64,000 bases of DNA, from NCBI RefSeq assembly GCF_015711475.1, contig NZ_CP065027.1, positions 372,001-436,000 of the forward strand, written 5' to 3'. The DNA comes from Actinomyces trachealis (GTDB lineage: Bacteria; Actinomycetota; Actinomycetes; Actinomycetales; Actinomycetaceae). The notes beneath the pieces are model-generated. The model was not told the DNA's origin, ran no database searches, and saw only the letters and a list, made by a program, of their open reading frames with translations. A program made the translations under genes and the position numbers. Shown here piece after piece: positions 55,404 to 64,000 of the stretch (the stretch's first letter is position 1; every line of letters begins with the position of its first letter).

Positions 55404-56138
55404 TCAGTACAGGCCAGCCATGTGGGGGATGAGCAGACCGGCGACGACGGCGCCGATCATTGGGCCCACGACCGGTACCCAGGCGTAGCCCCAGTCGGAG
55501 TCCCCCTTGCCCTTGATAGGCAGGAAGGCGTGGGCGATGCGGGGGCCGAGGTCACGGGCTGGGTTGATGGCGTAACCGGTGGGGCCACCCAGGGACAGGC
55601 CGATGGATACGATCACGAAGGCCACCGCGAGCGGGCCGATCTGCGCGGGAGACTTGCCGTTGTAGAGCACCCAGGCGATTAGGGCGAAGGTGCCGATGGC
55701 CTCAGTCAGCACGTTCCAGCCGTAGGAGCGGATCGCTGGTGCGGTGGCGAAGCAGCCGAGCTTGGAGGCGGCGGGCGCCTCCTCGTCGAAGTGCAACTTG
55801 TATGCCAGCCAGGCGCCAACGGCACCAAGGATCGCCCCCAGCATCTGGGCCACGCAGTAGACCAGAACGTTGGTGGCGGTGGCGGGCACGCCGTTGGCCA
55901 GGTCCTTACCGGCTACCGCCAGGCCGACTGTCACGGCGGGGTTGAGGTGCCCGCCGGTGGCGTAGGCGGCGTAGACACCCATGAAGACTGCCAGGCCCCA
56001 CCCGAAGGTGATGACGATCCAACCGGAGGCGTTTGCCTTGGACTTGGGGAGGGTGACAGCGGCGCAGACGCCAGCGCCGAAGAGGATCAGGATGAAGGTC
56101 CCGAAGAACTCTGAGAGGAAGATTTGGGTCAGACTCAT
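55404..56138 (-). CDS. glpF: Glycerol facilitator (aquaglyceroporin)
   Basis: 244-residue MIP-family channel. Two NPA motifs: GGHLNPAVT and GYAINPARD; the Asp after the second motif is the glycerol-facilitator hallmark. Six TM helices expected. ATG 56138 is chosen because family homology begins at SLTQIFLSEFFGTF; the open frame 65 codons upstream lies in the promoter region. Confidence 0.95.
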   Translation of the reverse strand: MSLTQIFLSEFFGTFILILFGAGVCAAVTLPKSKANASGWIVITFGWGLAVFMGVYAAYATGGHLNPAVTVGLAVAGKDLANGVPATATNVLVYCVAQMLGAILGAVGAWLAYKLHFDEEAPAASKLGCFATAPAIRSYGWNVLTEAIGTFALIAWVLYNGKSPAQIGPLAVAFVIVSIGLSLGGPTGYAINPARDLGPRIAHAFLPIKGKGDSDWGYAWVPVVGPMIGAVVAGLLIPHMAGLY

Positions 56139-56519
56139 CACAAGCTCACTTTCTGCACGTCTTTGTACGTGATGCTGCGGACGCCGCCGACACCGTCTGG
56201 GCCTGTTCCAGGGGCAGGCGGTAGCCGGTGGCAGGCCTGAAAGTACGTGATCTGGTCGAACTTGGGGGGACTTCGGGGTGCAGGTGCGGAAGCGCTGCGG
56301 TGTGCCGGTTTTCCCCATCTTTGAGGCGAACAAAGCAATAAGTGGCGATTATTTCCTTTGTATCGCAAGAAAAGGTGCGTAAGGGCACAGGTCGCCTTGA
56401 ACGTTTGTTCAAGGGTAGTGCACGCTTTTCAGACAGCGTGTACTTCTTGTGGGAGGGCAGTCGCTGTGCGTGCAAAGTCGGACGCACGCCCCGGCAGGCA
56501 GCTACCTAGGAGGTCTGGC
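56139..56519. promoter_or_regulatory. Divergent glpF/glpA promoter region with inverted repeats
   Basis: 381 bp carrying promoters for both directions. The perfect inverted repeat CCTTGAAC-N4-GTTCAAGG (56395-56414) and the weaker GCGAT-N12-ATCGC (56345-56366) lie in the AT-richest part. They are candidate operators for the SorC-type regulator encoded after glpC, or another glycerol regulator. AGGAGGT (56508-56514) is the glpA ribosome site. Confidence 0.5.
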
Positions 56520-58259
56520 TTGAGAACGATGGATGCTGATGTTGTGGTCGTTGGCGGCGGGGCCACCGGCGTCGGCGCCGCGCGTGACGCCGCCATGCGT
56601 GGCCTGAGAGTCGTCCTCCTAGAGCGCGCCGACCTGGCCCAAGGTACCTCTGGCCGTTTCCACGGCCTACTGCACTCCGGCGGCCGCTACGTCGTCTCCG
56701 ACCCTGAGTCCGCCCAACAATGCGCGGAGGAAAACGACATCGTTAGCCGCATCCACGCCAACGCCATAGAACGCCTGGGCGGGCTCTTTGTGGTCACCCC
56801 CGAAGATGACCTGGAGTTCTCCGACCGCTTCCTGGCCGGGGCCGCCACAGCTGGCGTGGCCTGTGAGGAGATCACCCCCGGTCGGGCCCTACACATGGAA
56901 CCCCGCCTAAACCCAGGGATCAAACGAGCCTTCCTCGTCAACGACGGCGCCGTTGACGGCTGGCAGATGGTCTGGGGTGCCGCCCGCTCCGCCCGGGAGT
57001 ACGGCGCCACCATCCTGACCTACCACCAAGTCACCGAGGTGATCGTGGAGGGCAATGATGCGGACCGGCACGTAACCGCAGTACGCGCCAAAGGCATCAA
57101 AACCGGTGAGGAACTGACCGTCAGCTGCCGCATGGTCATCAACGCAGCCGGTCCCTGGGGCGGCCACCTGGCGCAGATGATCGGCTCACAGAGCGTAGAG
57201 ATCGTAGCCGGGGCCGGGATTATGGTGGCTGTTAACCACCGGCTCGTGAACCACGTCGTCAACCGCTGCGTCAAACCTGCCGACGGAGACATCATCGTCC
57301 CCGACCACACGATTTGCGTGATCGGCACCACCGACCGCCGCGAACCCGACCCCGACCACCTGCGCATCTCCCGCGAGGACGTGGGACACATGCTTGACAA
57401 GGGAGACGTCCTCATCCCCGGCTTCCGGCAAAGCCGCGTGCTGCACGCCTGGGCTGGTGCGCGCCCCCTAGTCAAGGACAAGAGCGTCGCTGGCGACGAC
57501 ACCCGCCACATGAGCCGCGGCATGACCGTCATCAACCACAAGCGGGCAGACGGCGTCGCCGGGATGATTACCGTGGCTGGCGGCAAACTCACCACCTACC
57601 GCCTCATGGCCCGAAATGCGGTGGACGCCGCCTGCGCTGAACTGGGGGTCAATGCCCCCTGCGTGACCGCCTCCGAGCCCTGCCCCGGTGCTGAAAGTGG
57701 CCGAAACTACCTCATCACCCACCGCCTGGCCGCCAGCGAGGCCAACCGCCAGGACAACCAGACCATCTGCGAGTGCGAGCTGGTGACCCGCAAATCCATC
57801 ACCGATCTCATGGAGGAGCAGCTGGACGCCTCCTTCGACGACCTGCGCCGTCAGCTGCGCATTGGCATGGGCCCCTGCCAGGGAGGATTCTGTGCCGCCC
57901 GGGTGGCTGGGATACACGCCGCTTGTGAACGCCTGGACGCCGCCGGAGCCACTGAGATGCTGCGCAGCTTCCTGCGGCATCGCTGGATCGGCCTGTGGCC
58001 CGTGCTGCAGGGCCAGCAACTGCGTGAGGCGGCCCTGGATTTCTGGATGCTGCACGGCACCCTCGACGTCGAGGACCTGCCCCAAGCCCCACCACCCCCC
58101 GCCGCCGCCACCGCCATCAAGGACGCCGAGGACGGCGAGGCGCTGCCTGAGGAACTGGCGCAGGCCGTTGCAGCACTGAACAGCCCGCCCCTGGTGGCGG
58201 CGGGAGGCGGGCTGCCAGCCCTGGTCAGCACCCTGGAGACGCAGGAGGCCCACGCATGA
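56520..58259 (+). CDS. glpA: Anaerobic glycerol-3-phosphate dehydrogenase subunit A
   Basis: 579-residue FAD flavoprotein oxidising sn-glycerol-3-phosphate to DHAP. FAD motif VVVVGGGATGVGAARDAAMR; DAO-type INAAGPWGGHLA and ITVAGGKLTTYRLMA. A C-terminal BFD-like [2Fe-2S] region with cysteines in ICECELVTR and GMGPCQGGFC distinguishes GlpA from aerobic GlpD. The start is probably TTG 56520, since AGGAGGT ends 5 nt before it; ATG 56529 is 14 nt away. Coupled to glpB by ATGA. Confidence 0.93.
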   Translation: MRTMDADVVVVGGGATGVGAARDAAMRGLRVVLLERADLAQGTSGRFHGLLHSGGRYVVSDPESAQQCAEENDIVSRIHANAIERLGGLFVVTPEDDLEFSDRFLAGAATAGVACEEITPGRALHMEPRLNPGIKRAFLVNDGAVDGWQMVWGAARSAREYGATILTYHQVTEVIVEGNDADRHVTAVRAKGIKTGEELTVSCRMVINAAGPWGGHLAQMIGSQSVEIVAGAGIMVAVNHRLVNHVVNRCVKPADGDIIVPDHTICVIGTTDRREPDPDHLRISREDVGHMLDKGDVLIPGFRQSRVLHAWAGARPLVKDKSVAGDDTRHMSRGMTVINHKRADGVAGMITVAGGKLTTYRLMARNAVDAACAELGVNAPCVTASEPCPGAESGRNYLITHRLAASEANRQDNQTICECELVTRKSITDLMEEQLDASFDDLRRQLRIGMGPCQGGFCAARVAGIHAACERLDAAGATEMLRSFLRHRWIGLWPVLQGQQLREAALDFWMLHGTLDVEDLPQAPPPPAAATAIKDAEDGEALPEELAQAVAALNSPPLVAAGGGLPALVSTLETQEAHA

Positions 58260-59668
58260 GCAGCGACGTCGTCGTCATCGGTGCCGGAATTGCTGGCTAC
58301 GTTACAGCTCTGCGCCTACGGAGAGCTGGAGCCAGCGTCACCCTGGTGACCAAGGGTGTGGGCGGGCTGCCCCTGTCCACCGGTAACCTGGACGTGCTCG
58401 GGCGGCTGGGCGGAGTCGCTGGCCCCGCCGGACCCGGGGCGGGCGCCACCGAGGCCGAGCGCTGGGAGCGGCGAGCCGTCACCCACCCCTACACCACCAT
58501 CAACGAAGAGAGCCTGCTGCCCGAAGGCCACCCCTACCTGGTTATCGGCGCAAAGCACACCGCCGCCGGGGTCGCCGGGATGTGTGACCTGGCCGGGCCA
58601 GAGCTGCTAACTGCTCGCACTGACGACGACGGGGCAGGCACCAACCCGCATGGCCCCGCCAACTTCTGGCTGCCGACCGCCATAGGCGCGATCCGCCCCA
58701 GCCTGGTTCTCCAACCCTCCATGGCCGCCTCCGTGCTGCGCGACGGCGGACGTTACCTGGTGGTGGGACTGGCCCGCCTCAAGGACCTGACCGCCGAGCT
58801 GGTGGCTGGCAACCTCAACCGCAGTGAACTGCCAAGCGGAGGGCGGGTAGAAGCCCGCGCCCTCACCATCGACTTCGAGGCTCATCCCGGTGAGGCGGAC
58901 ACCAACGCCGTCGGCCATGCTCGCGCCCTGGACAGCGCCGTCGGCAGGGAGCAGCTGCTCCGCCTCCTGGCCGGGCAAGTGCGCCCCGGGGAGACCGTGC
59001 TGCTGCCCGCAGTGCTCGGCTTGGAACAGGCCGGTGTCTACCGTGAATTGGCAGAGCGCCTAGGTGCGCCCGTGGGCGAGATCCCCCTGGTGCCGCCATC
59101 TGTGCCGGGCCTGCGCCTGGAGCACCGCCTGGAGCGGCTGGCCGTTGCCGAGCGTGTCCGCATCGTGATGGGTGGGCGCGTGGTGGACAGTCGCAGCGAG
59201 CATGGGCGGCTGGTATCCGTGACCAGTGCTGCCGCTGGACGCCCCCGCGAACACCGTGCCGCAGCCTTTGTGCTGGCAGCGGGTGGCTTCGAGTCCGGGG
59301 CACTGGCCATGGACTCCTACGGGATCGTCACCGAAACGGTGCTCGGCCTGCCCCTGGCCGGGGTGGGCCCAGACGGCGCTGAAAACCTGCGTCGGCTCAT
59401 CCACCGCGACTACTGGGGCATGCCCCAAGGGGTCTTCCGGGTAGGCGTGGCCGTAGACAAGCAGATGCGTCCCCTGGGAGCTGACGGAGAGCCTGTCCTG
59501 GAGGGCCTGCACGCCGCCGGAGGTGTCCTGGCGGGTGCTGTCCGCTGGTCCGAGATGTCCGGGGAAGGTATTGCCCTGGGCTCCGCGCACGCCGCTGCAG
59601 AGGCTGTCCTGGCTGCGCTAGGGCAGGCACCCACTGATTCGAACAACGAGCTCAAGGAGAAGCACTGA
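58256..59668 (+). CDS. glpB: Anaerobic glycerol-3-phosphate dehydrogenase subunit B
   Basis: 470-residue flavoprotein subunit of GlpABC. N-terminal nucleotide-binding VVVIGAGIAGYVTALRLRRA; GGLPLSTGNLDVLG is typical of GlpB. The C-terminus RWSEMSGEGIALGSAHAAAEA matches the FAD-fold end. Overlaps glpA by 4 bp and glpC by 1 bp, so the three subunits are made together. Confidence 0.92.
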   Translation: MSSDVVVIGAGIAGYVTALRLRRAGASVTLVTKGVGGLPLSTGNLDVLGRLGGVAGPAGPGAGATEAERWERRAVTHPYTTINEESLLPEGHPYLVIGAKHTAAGVAGMCDLAGPELLTARTDDDGAGTNPHGPANFWLPTAIGAIRPSLVLQPSMAASVLRDGGRYLVVGLARLKDLTAELVAGNLNRSELPSGGRVEARALTIDFEAHPGEADTNAVGHARALDSAVGREQLLRLLAGQVRPGETVLLPAVLGLEQAGVYRELAERLGAPVGEIPLVPPSVPGLRLEHRLERLAVAERVRIVMGGRVVDSRSEHGRLVSVTSAAAGRPREHRAAAFVLAAGGFESGALAMDSYGIVTETVLGLPLAGVGPDGAENLRRLIHRDYWGMPQGVFRVGVAVDKQMRPLGADGEPVLEGLHAAGGVLAGAVRWSEMSGEGIALGSAHAAAEAVLAALGQAPTDSNNELKEKH

Positions 59669-61011
59669 TGTTCGACCTGGACACCCTGGCCAAGCGCTGG
59701 GACCTGCCCCTGCCCGGAGCCGGGGGCCGCGAGGTGCGCTCCGGCGCCGCCGCCCTACAAACCGCCGGGCACGACCTGGCCCGGGCCAGCCTGGACTGCT
59801 GCGTCAAATGCACCATCTGCGAGACCATGTGCCCGGTCATGGCCGTAACCGACCTCTTCCCCGGCCCCAAGTACGTCGGTCCCCAGGCCGAGCGCTACCG
59901 CAAGGGCGCCAGCGTGGACCACTCCATCGACTACTGCTCCTCCTGCGGCACCTGCACCCGGGTGTGCCCACAGGGCGTCAAGGTGGCTGAGCTCAACAAC
60001 CAGGCCCGCGCTGTGATGCGCGCCCAGACCGGTGCTGTGCCCCTGCGTGACCGCCTCATCACCCAGACCACCCTCATGGGCAAGGTCATGACCCCCGTGG
60101 CCCCCATCGCCAACACGGTCCTGGCCAACCAGCCCGCGCGCGTGGTCATGGAGAAGGTTATCGGCGTGCACCGGGACGCCCCCATGCCCAAGGCCGAGCC
60201 CCACTCCCTGCGGCACTGGCTCAAGCACCGCAGCAAGCGCACCAACACCCTGGTGCCCGCTGGCTCACGCGGGTCGATCGTGTTCTTCCACGGCTGCGCG
60301 GGCGGGTACTTCGAGGTGGAGACCTCCAAGCGTGCCATCGAGGTGCTGGAGCACATCGGCTACGACGTCGTCATCCCCCAGCAGGGCTGCTGCGGGCTCG
60401 CAGCCCAGTCCAACGGCCTGTACGGGCAAGCCAGCGCCTCGGTGGTGCGCCTATGCGAGCAGCTGCGTACAGCCGGGGAGGGGCTGGCCATCGTGTCCAC
60501 CGCCGGGTCCTGCGCCGGAATGCTCAAGCACGAGGCCCACGAGATCATGGGGGTGGAGGCGGCTGCGCTCGCGGACGTGTCCACGCGCACAGTGGAACTC
60601 TCCGAGCTGTTGCGGGACCTGGATGAGGCTGGGCAGCTGCCGCACGACTTCCGGCGCATCGAGGCGACCGTCACCTACCATCCGCCCTGCCAGCTGCGGG
60701 GGCAGAACATGGGACTGCCCGCGATTGACGTGATGGAGTTGGTGCCGGGGTTCCACGTGGTGGAGTCCAGCAAGGCTTGCTGTGGCATGGCGGGCACCTA
60801 CGGGCTGAAGAAGGAGAAGTACGAGGTGGCGCAGGCCGTGGGGGAGCCCCTGTTCGAGCTGGTGCGGGAGGTCAACCCCGGGCTGGCGGTTTGTGACACG
60901 GAGACCTGCCGCTGGCAGATCCAGAAGTCCTCCGGGGTGCGCACCGTCCACCCCATCTGGGTGCTCCACGCTGCCTACGGGCTATCCCGTCTGCCGGGGA
61001 TCGAGGATTGA
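59668..61011 (+). CDS. glpC: Anaerobic glycerol-3-phosphate dehydrogenase subunit C
   Basis: 447-residue membrane-associated Fe-S subunit passing electrons to menaquinone. Two 4Fe-4S motifs (CCVKCTICETMCPV and CSSCGTCTRVCPQG) and two CCG domains (QQGCCGLAAQS and SKACCGMAGTYG). Unlike glpA and glpB it has no nucleotide-binding motif. ATG overlaps the glpB stop. Confidence 0.94.
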   Translation: MFDLDTLAKRWDLPLPGAGGREVRSGAAALQTAGHDLARASLDCCVKCTICETMCPVMAVTDLFPGPKYVGPQAERYRKGASVDHSIDYCSSCGTCTRVCPQGVKVAELNNQARAVMRAQTGAVPLRDRLITQTTLMGKVMTPVAPIANTVLANQPARVVMEKVIGVHRDAPMPKAEPHSLRHWLKHRSKRTNTLVPAGSRGSIVFFHGCAGGYFEVETSKRAIEVLEHIGYDVVIPQQGCCGLAAQSNGLYGQASASVVRLCEQLRTAGEGLAIVSTAGSCAGMLKHEAHEIMGVEAAALADVSTRTVELSELLRDLDEAGQLPHDFRRIEATVTYHPPCQLRGQNMGLPAIDVMELVPGFHVVESSKACCGMAGTYGLKKEKYEVAQAVGEPLFELVREVNPGLAVCDTETCRWQIQKSSGVRTVHPIWVLHAAYGLSRLPGIED

Positions 61012-61151
61012 GCCGGTGGGGGGCGCCACCGCCTGCCGACTTGCAGATGGTTGCGATAGGAGTCTGCTCAAAGCGGCTCCGACGCCACCGGCCTTGTGCG
61101 ATCATAGCCAGCATCCCTGAACGGACGTGCAAGATATAGGGGGCGGGTGCC

Positions 61152-62162
61152 ATGCCCACTGAGCCACCCAGAAACGGCTCGCAGTGCTACGAGGCGGCCT
61201 CCATGTACTACGTCCAAGGCGAGACCATGGAGGTCATCGCCCGCCACCTCGGCGTCTCCCGCTCCACGGTCTCCCGGCTGCTGGCCCGCGCCCGTGAGGA
61301 CGGCATCGTCCGCATCACCCTGGCGGAACCAGGTGGACGCGGCAGCCTGGAGTCTGAGATGCGCGAGACCTTTGGGGTGGACGCGCGCATTGTACCGGTG
61401 CGTGAGGGGACCACAGAGATCCACCGGCTGGAGCAGGTGGCCGCCGTCGCCGCCCACAGGCTGATAGAGCTGGCCCCTACCGATGGGGTGATCGGTACCG
61501 CTTGGGGCACCACCATGAGCGAGGTCTGCACCGCCCTGCCTGCCCGCGCCGTGCCTGGATTGACCGTGGTGCAGCTCAACGGTGCCTCTGATCCCGATGG
61601 CGTCGGCCCCAGCGCGGGAGAGGTGCTGGCAGCCTTCCATGAGCGCTTGGGTGCCCGCACCGTGGCCTTCCCGGTGCCTGCCTTCTTTGACCATGCCTCC
61701 ACCCGTGAGGCCATGTGGTCTGAGCGCTCTGTGCGCCGCGTGCTGGCACTGGCGGAGAGGGCGAACCTGGCAATCTTCGGGGTAGGGACGGTACCCGCGC
61801 CTGGCAAGGGGCAAGCCACCACTCTGCCCAGCCAGGTCTACTCCGGGGGGCACCTGACTGATACAGACCGGCTGCTGCTGCGCCAGGAGGACGTGGTGGG
61901 TGACGTGTGCACCGTGATGCTGCGGGCCGACGGCTCCTGGCGGGACATCCTCTTGAACCGGCGCGCCACCGGCCCCACCCCTGAGCAGCTCACCAAGGTG
62001 CCCCGGCGCCTGTGCGTAGTGGCGGGCACCGGTAAGGCGCGGGCCCTACTGGCGGCATTGCGGGCTCGGGTGGCCACCGACCTGGTGGTGGACGAGGCGA
62101 CGGCGCGGGCGGTCATCTCCCTCACCCGTCAGCGTACGGGGCGCGTCCGCCGCAGCCGCTGA
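61152..62162 (+). CDS. SorC/DeoR-type sugar-binding transcriptional regulator
   Basis: 336 residues. N-terminal helix-turn-helix (EVIARHLGVSRSTVSRLLARA) and a SorC-type phosphosugar-binding domain (VIGTAWGTTMSEV, VQLNGASDP, LAIFGVGTV, AVVAGT-like VVAGTGKARALLAAL). Located 140 bp after glpC on the same strand and likely a sensor of glycerol-3-phosphate, DHAP or a related phosphosugar controlling the divergent glp genes (inference). ATG 61152 starts the family match. Confidence 0.88.
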   Translation: MPTEPPRNGSQCYEAASMYYVQGETMEVIARHLGVSRSTVSRLLARAREDGIVRITLAEPGGRGSLESEMRETFGVDARIVPVREGTTEIHRLEQVAAVAAHRLIELAPTDGVIGTAWGTTMSEVCTALPARAVPGLTVVQLNGASDPDGVGPSAGEVLAAFHERLGARTVAFPVPAFFDHASTREAMWSERSVRRVLALAERANLAIFGVGTVPAPGKGQATTLPSQVYSGGHLTDTDRLLLRQEDVVGDVCTVMLRADGSWRDILLNRRATGPTPEQLTKVPRRLCVVAGTGKARALLAALRARVATDLVVDEATARAVISLTRQRTGRVRRSR

Positions 62163-62271
62163 GGTGGGTGGGGCGCCTTCCCCCACAGTTGGGATCTGGT
62201 GATGGATCTGTGTGCCGGTGCTGGGTCGTGCCTACCGGGAGGTCCAACTATGGGCCGGTACAGTGCAGAGC

Positions 62272-63579
62272 ATGGCAATGGGTCGTGGGTTGCGGGGTGG
62301 GGAACCCGATTGGGTCCCCATCAAGCGCGGCGCCCAACAGGCCCGCGCCCGCAAAGCCGCAGCCCGCGCCGCCGGTCAGGCCGGGGTTTCCAAGCCCTCT
62401 CGACTGGACCGGGTGGCCGACGATGGTCGGAGTCGCGGGCTGGCGGGGAGAGCTGGTCGGAAGACCTCAAAGAAGGCTGCAGGCAGGGGCGCGAAGACTT
62501 CTGCGGTCAGTGGCAACAGGCCTGGTGTCACGCCTGCACGCAAGGCGCCTGCTGACACCGGTACCCGGATCGTTAAAGGCAAGCAGGTTCGCGCCGCCAC
62601 CAGTACTGGTCGTGTAGGCGCACCCAGAGCAGGTGGCGCCGGTGCACGGGCGGTTGCCGGGCGGCATCCCCGGCCAGGTGAGGTACGAGGTGGCCGGGCG
62701 GGTACCGCTAGAGCTGCGACGGCTGGTGGCGTAGCTAGCTCGCGTGGTGCCGGAGCATCTGAGCGCCGTGGCGCAGGTGTCCCGCGTGGAAGCCGCCGGA
62801 AGTCAGATACTTCGACGCCGCAGGGTCGTCGGGATAGGACGCTGGCGACGCCGTCCAGTGGCAGGGCGCGCCGTGCCGCACAGCCGACCAGGCCGGTGCC
62901 GCAGCACCGCCCGGGGCAGTTTCGGCGAGGCTTGGCAGCCCGTCCGCGTCGGGTGCTCTCCGAGAAGGAGAAGCGCCACCTCAAGCACCTCGCGATTGCG
63001 CTTGTGACTGTGTTGGCTACGATCGCACTCTGTGCGGCGATCATCTATGGCACCGCTTGGGCGCGGAACCTGATCCGCCAGCAGAACGCGGAGGCGGAGG
63101 CACTGCAGCAGAAGACTGTTTACCCCGTACCTTCCGCCTGCAAACCCGAGAGCCTTGACGTCAAGGTCTCTATGCCGGACGCCGTTACAGCAGGATCCGG
63201 TCTGACGGTTAGCCTGGAATTGACTAACAAGGGCAGTGAGACCTGTCTGCTAGACGCGTCTAACGAGTCCTTGACCATGTTGGTGACCTCTGGCGGGCAG
63301 ACCGTGTGGGACTCCAAGACCTGCCCGGCAGGCGACCCCGGCGGAGTGCTACTACTGCCCGGCACAGATTCAACCAAGGGTGACCCAGGTGCTACCCAGA
63401 CCCCGGCCGCAGTGGGTCTGTCAGCAGGCACCACAGTCTCGATGAAATGGGATGGAAAGACTGCGGGCGCTGACTGTGCGGCAGACAAGGCAACCGTCTC
63501 CACTGCGGGCACCTATCATCTGACTATGAGCCTGGCAGGCAGTGACCTGCTGGGGGACAGGGTCTTCGTCGTCCGCTGA
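62272..63579 (+). CDS. Membrane protein with long basic cytoplasmic tail
   Basis: 435 residues. The first about 225 are Arg/Ala/Gly/Ser-rich, strongly basic and low complexity. One TM helix follows (HLAIALVTVLATIALCAAII, about 236-258). The outer part (about 285-435) is a beta-sandwich-like domain with four Cys (PSACKPES, SETCLLDA, KTCPAGD, ADCAADK) that could form disulfides. TACAGT (62259-62264) lies 7 nt before ATG 62272, a leaderless-type start. No named family recognised. Possibly binds nucleic acid or acidic cell-envelope polymers on the inside. Confidence 0.7.
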   Translation: MAMGRGLRGGEPDWVPIKRGAQQARARKAAARAAGQAGVSKPSRLDRVADDGRSRGLAGRAGRKTSKKAAGRGAKTSAVSGNRPGVTPARKAPADTGTRIVKGKQVRAATSTGRVGAPRAGGAGARAVAGRHPRPGEVRGGRAGTARAATAGGVASSRGAGASERRGAGVPRGSRRKSDTSTPQGRRDRTLATPSSGRARRAAQPTRPVPQHRPGQFRRGLAARPRRVLSEKEKRHLKHLAIALVTVLATIALCAAIIYGTAWARNLIRQQNAEAEALQQKTVYPVPSACKPESLDVKVSMPDAVTAGSGLTVSLELTNKGSETCLLDASNESLTMLVTSGGQTVWDSKTCPAGDPGGVLLLPGTDSTKGDPGATQTPAAVGLSAGTTVSMKWDGKTAGADCAADKATVSTAGTYHLTMSLAGSDLLGDRVFVVR

Positions 63580-63600
63580 TGGCATTTAGCTCGGGTGCAT

Positions 63601-64000
63601 TCACCCCCGCGGCAGTGCGGCACCCATGGCCTCGCCCACGTGGCTGACCGGCAGGAAGGTCATGCCCTTGACCGGCCGCAACTCCTCACTGCCAGCTAGC
63701 GGCACGATCGCTCGGTCAAAACCGAGCCGGGCCGCCTCCACCAGACGCCGCTGAATCCCGACCGTTGCCCGCACCTCCCCGGTCAATCCGACCTCACCAA
63801 AGGCCACCAGGCCCGGGGGTGTAGGTAGGTTCCTTGCGGCACTGACCACCGCGACCGCCACCGCTAGGTCCGTGGCCGGTTCCACTGCCCGTGCCCCACC
63901 CACCGTGGATACGTACACGTCCGCCGTCGAGGTATCCACACGCATGCGCGCGGCAAGTACTGCCAGGGACATAGCCACCCGCGAGTGATCCACCCCTGAG
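63601..64000 (-). CDS. radA: DNA repair protein RadA (Sms), C-terminal part
   Basis: The visible part is the Lon-like C-terminal domain of RadA/Sms, a RecA-like branch-migration ATPase. Text includes GVDHSRVAMSLAVLAARM, DVYVSTVGGARAVEPATDLA, GLTGEVRATVGIQRRLVEAA and the end LPVSHVGEAMGAAL. The frame is open to the right edge, so the zinc finger and ATPase lie beyond. Convergent with the preceding membrane protein, 21 bp apart. Confidence 0.93.
   Translation of the reverse strand, partial: SGVDHSRVAMSLAVLAARMRVDTSTADVYVSTVGGARAVEPATDLAVAVAVVSAARNLPTPPGLVAFGEVGLTGEVRATVGIQRRLVEAARLGFDRAIVPLAGSEELRPVKGMTFLPVSHVGEAMGAALPRG

Overview
The window is high-GC DNA from an actinomycete, most likely Actinomyces or a close relative (inference from family content and gene order). 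The order dacB - DUF2342 metallopeptidase - hpt ... ftsH - folE - folP - folB/K - DUF3180 is a classic actinobacterial core block. GTG starts are common. Several genes have a TAnnnT -10 hexamer only 6-7 nt before the start codon, the pattern of leaderless transcripts. metX (left edge) and radA (right edge) are cut by the window.

Layout. 1-8.4 kb: methionine synthesis (metX, metY), a secreted NlpC/P60 hydrolase, pyrophosphatase, D-Ala-D-Ala carboxypeptidase, a DUF2342 metallopeptidase and hpt. 8.4-22.4 kb: a 14-kb accessory island between hpt and ftsH. It holds an AIM24-family gene, a decayed DUF4143 ATPase, six tandem 23-bp repeats and a five-gene RAMP/cas10 operon. Divergent from the operon are a twin-CARF-like protein, a small NLTPH-type protein and a broken two-TM protein. 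22.4-35.8 kb: ftsH, the folate genes (folE, folP, an unusual FolB-FolK fusion), DUF3180, two bacterial-PH membrane proteins, and pantothenate and lysyl-tRNA genes (DUF2520, panC, panD, lysS). 35.9-42.2 kb: accessory DNA with a decayed ABC exporter beside its PadR regulator, two proteins made of DivI1A repeats, a uridine-kinase-like protein, a short dehydrogenase remnant and a pentapeptide-repeat protein. 42.4-51.3 kb: lactate oxidation (lutABC, lactate permease), interrupted by a duplicated lipoprotein pair and a papain-like amidase gene with an internal stop. 51.4-53.8 kb: a persulfide-stress operon with a perfect CstR-type operator. 53.8-62.2 kb: glycerol/glycerol-3-phosphate catabolism (glpK, glpF, glpABC, SorC-type regulator). 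62.3-64 kb: a basic membrane-anchored protein and the 3' part of radA.

The most notable system is the island. The operon encodes an HD-less Cas10 with an intact GGDD cyclase motif, a Cas7-Cas5 (Csx10-like) fusion, a double-Cas7 protein, a Csx19-like protein and a Cas7 with a very large insertion. From memory, that subunit set resembles the type III-D variant (III-Dv) complexes. No CRISPR array, cas6, cas1 or cas2 is visible in the window. Next to it, transcribed divergently, is a 785-residue protein with two CARF-like Rossmann segments and a C-terminal helical region carrying an R-x6-H motif. It is translationally coupled to the NLTPH protein and followed by a degraded membrane protein with CorA-like topology. 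I read this as a signalling-type III-D defence locus with its own effector cassette. Assignments rest on motif reading by eye, not on database searches.
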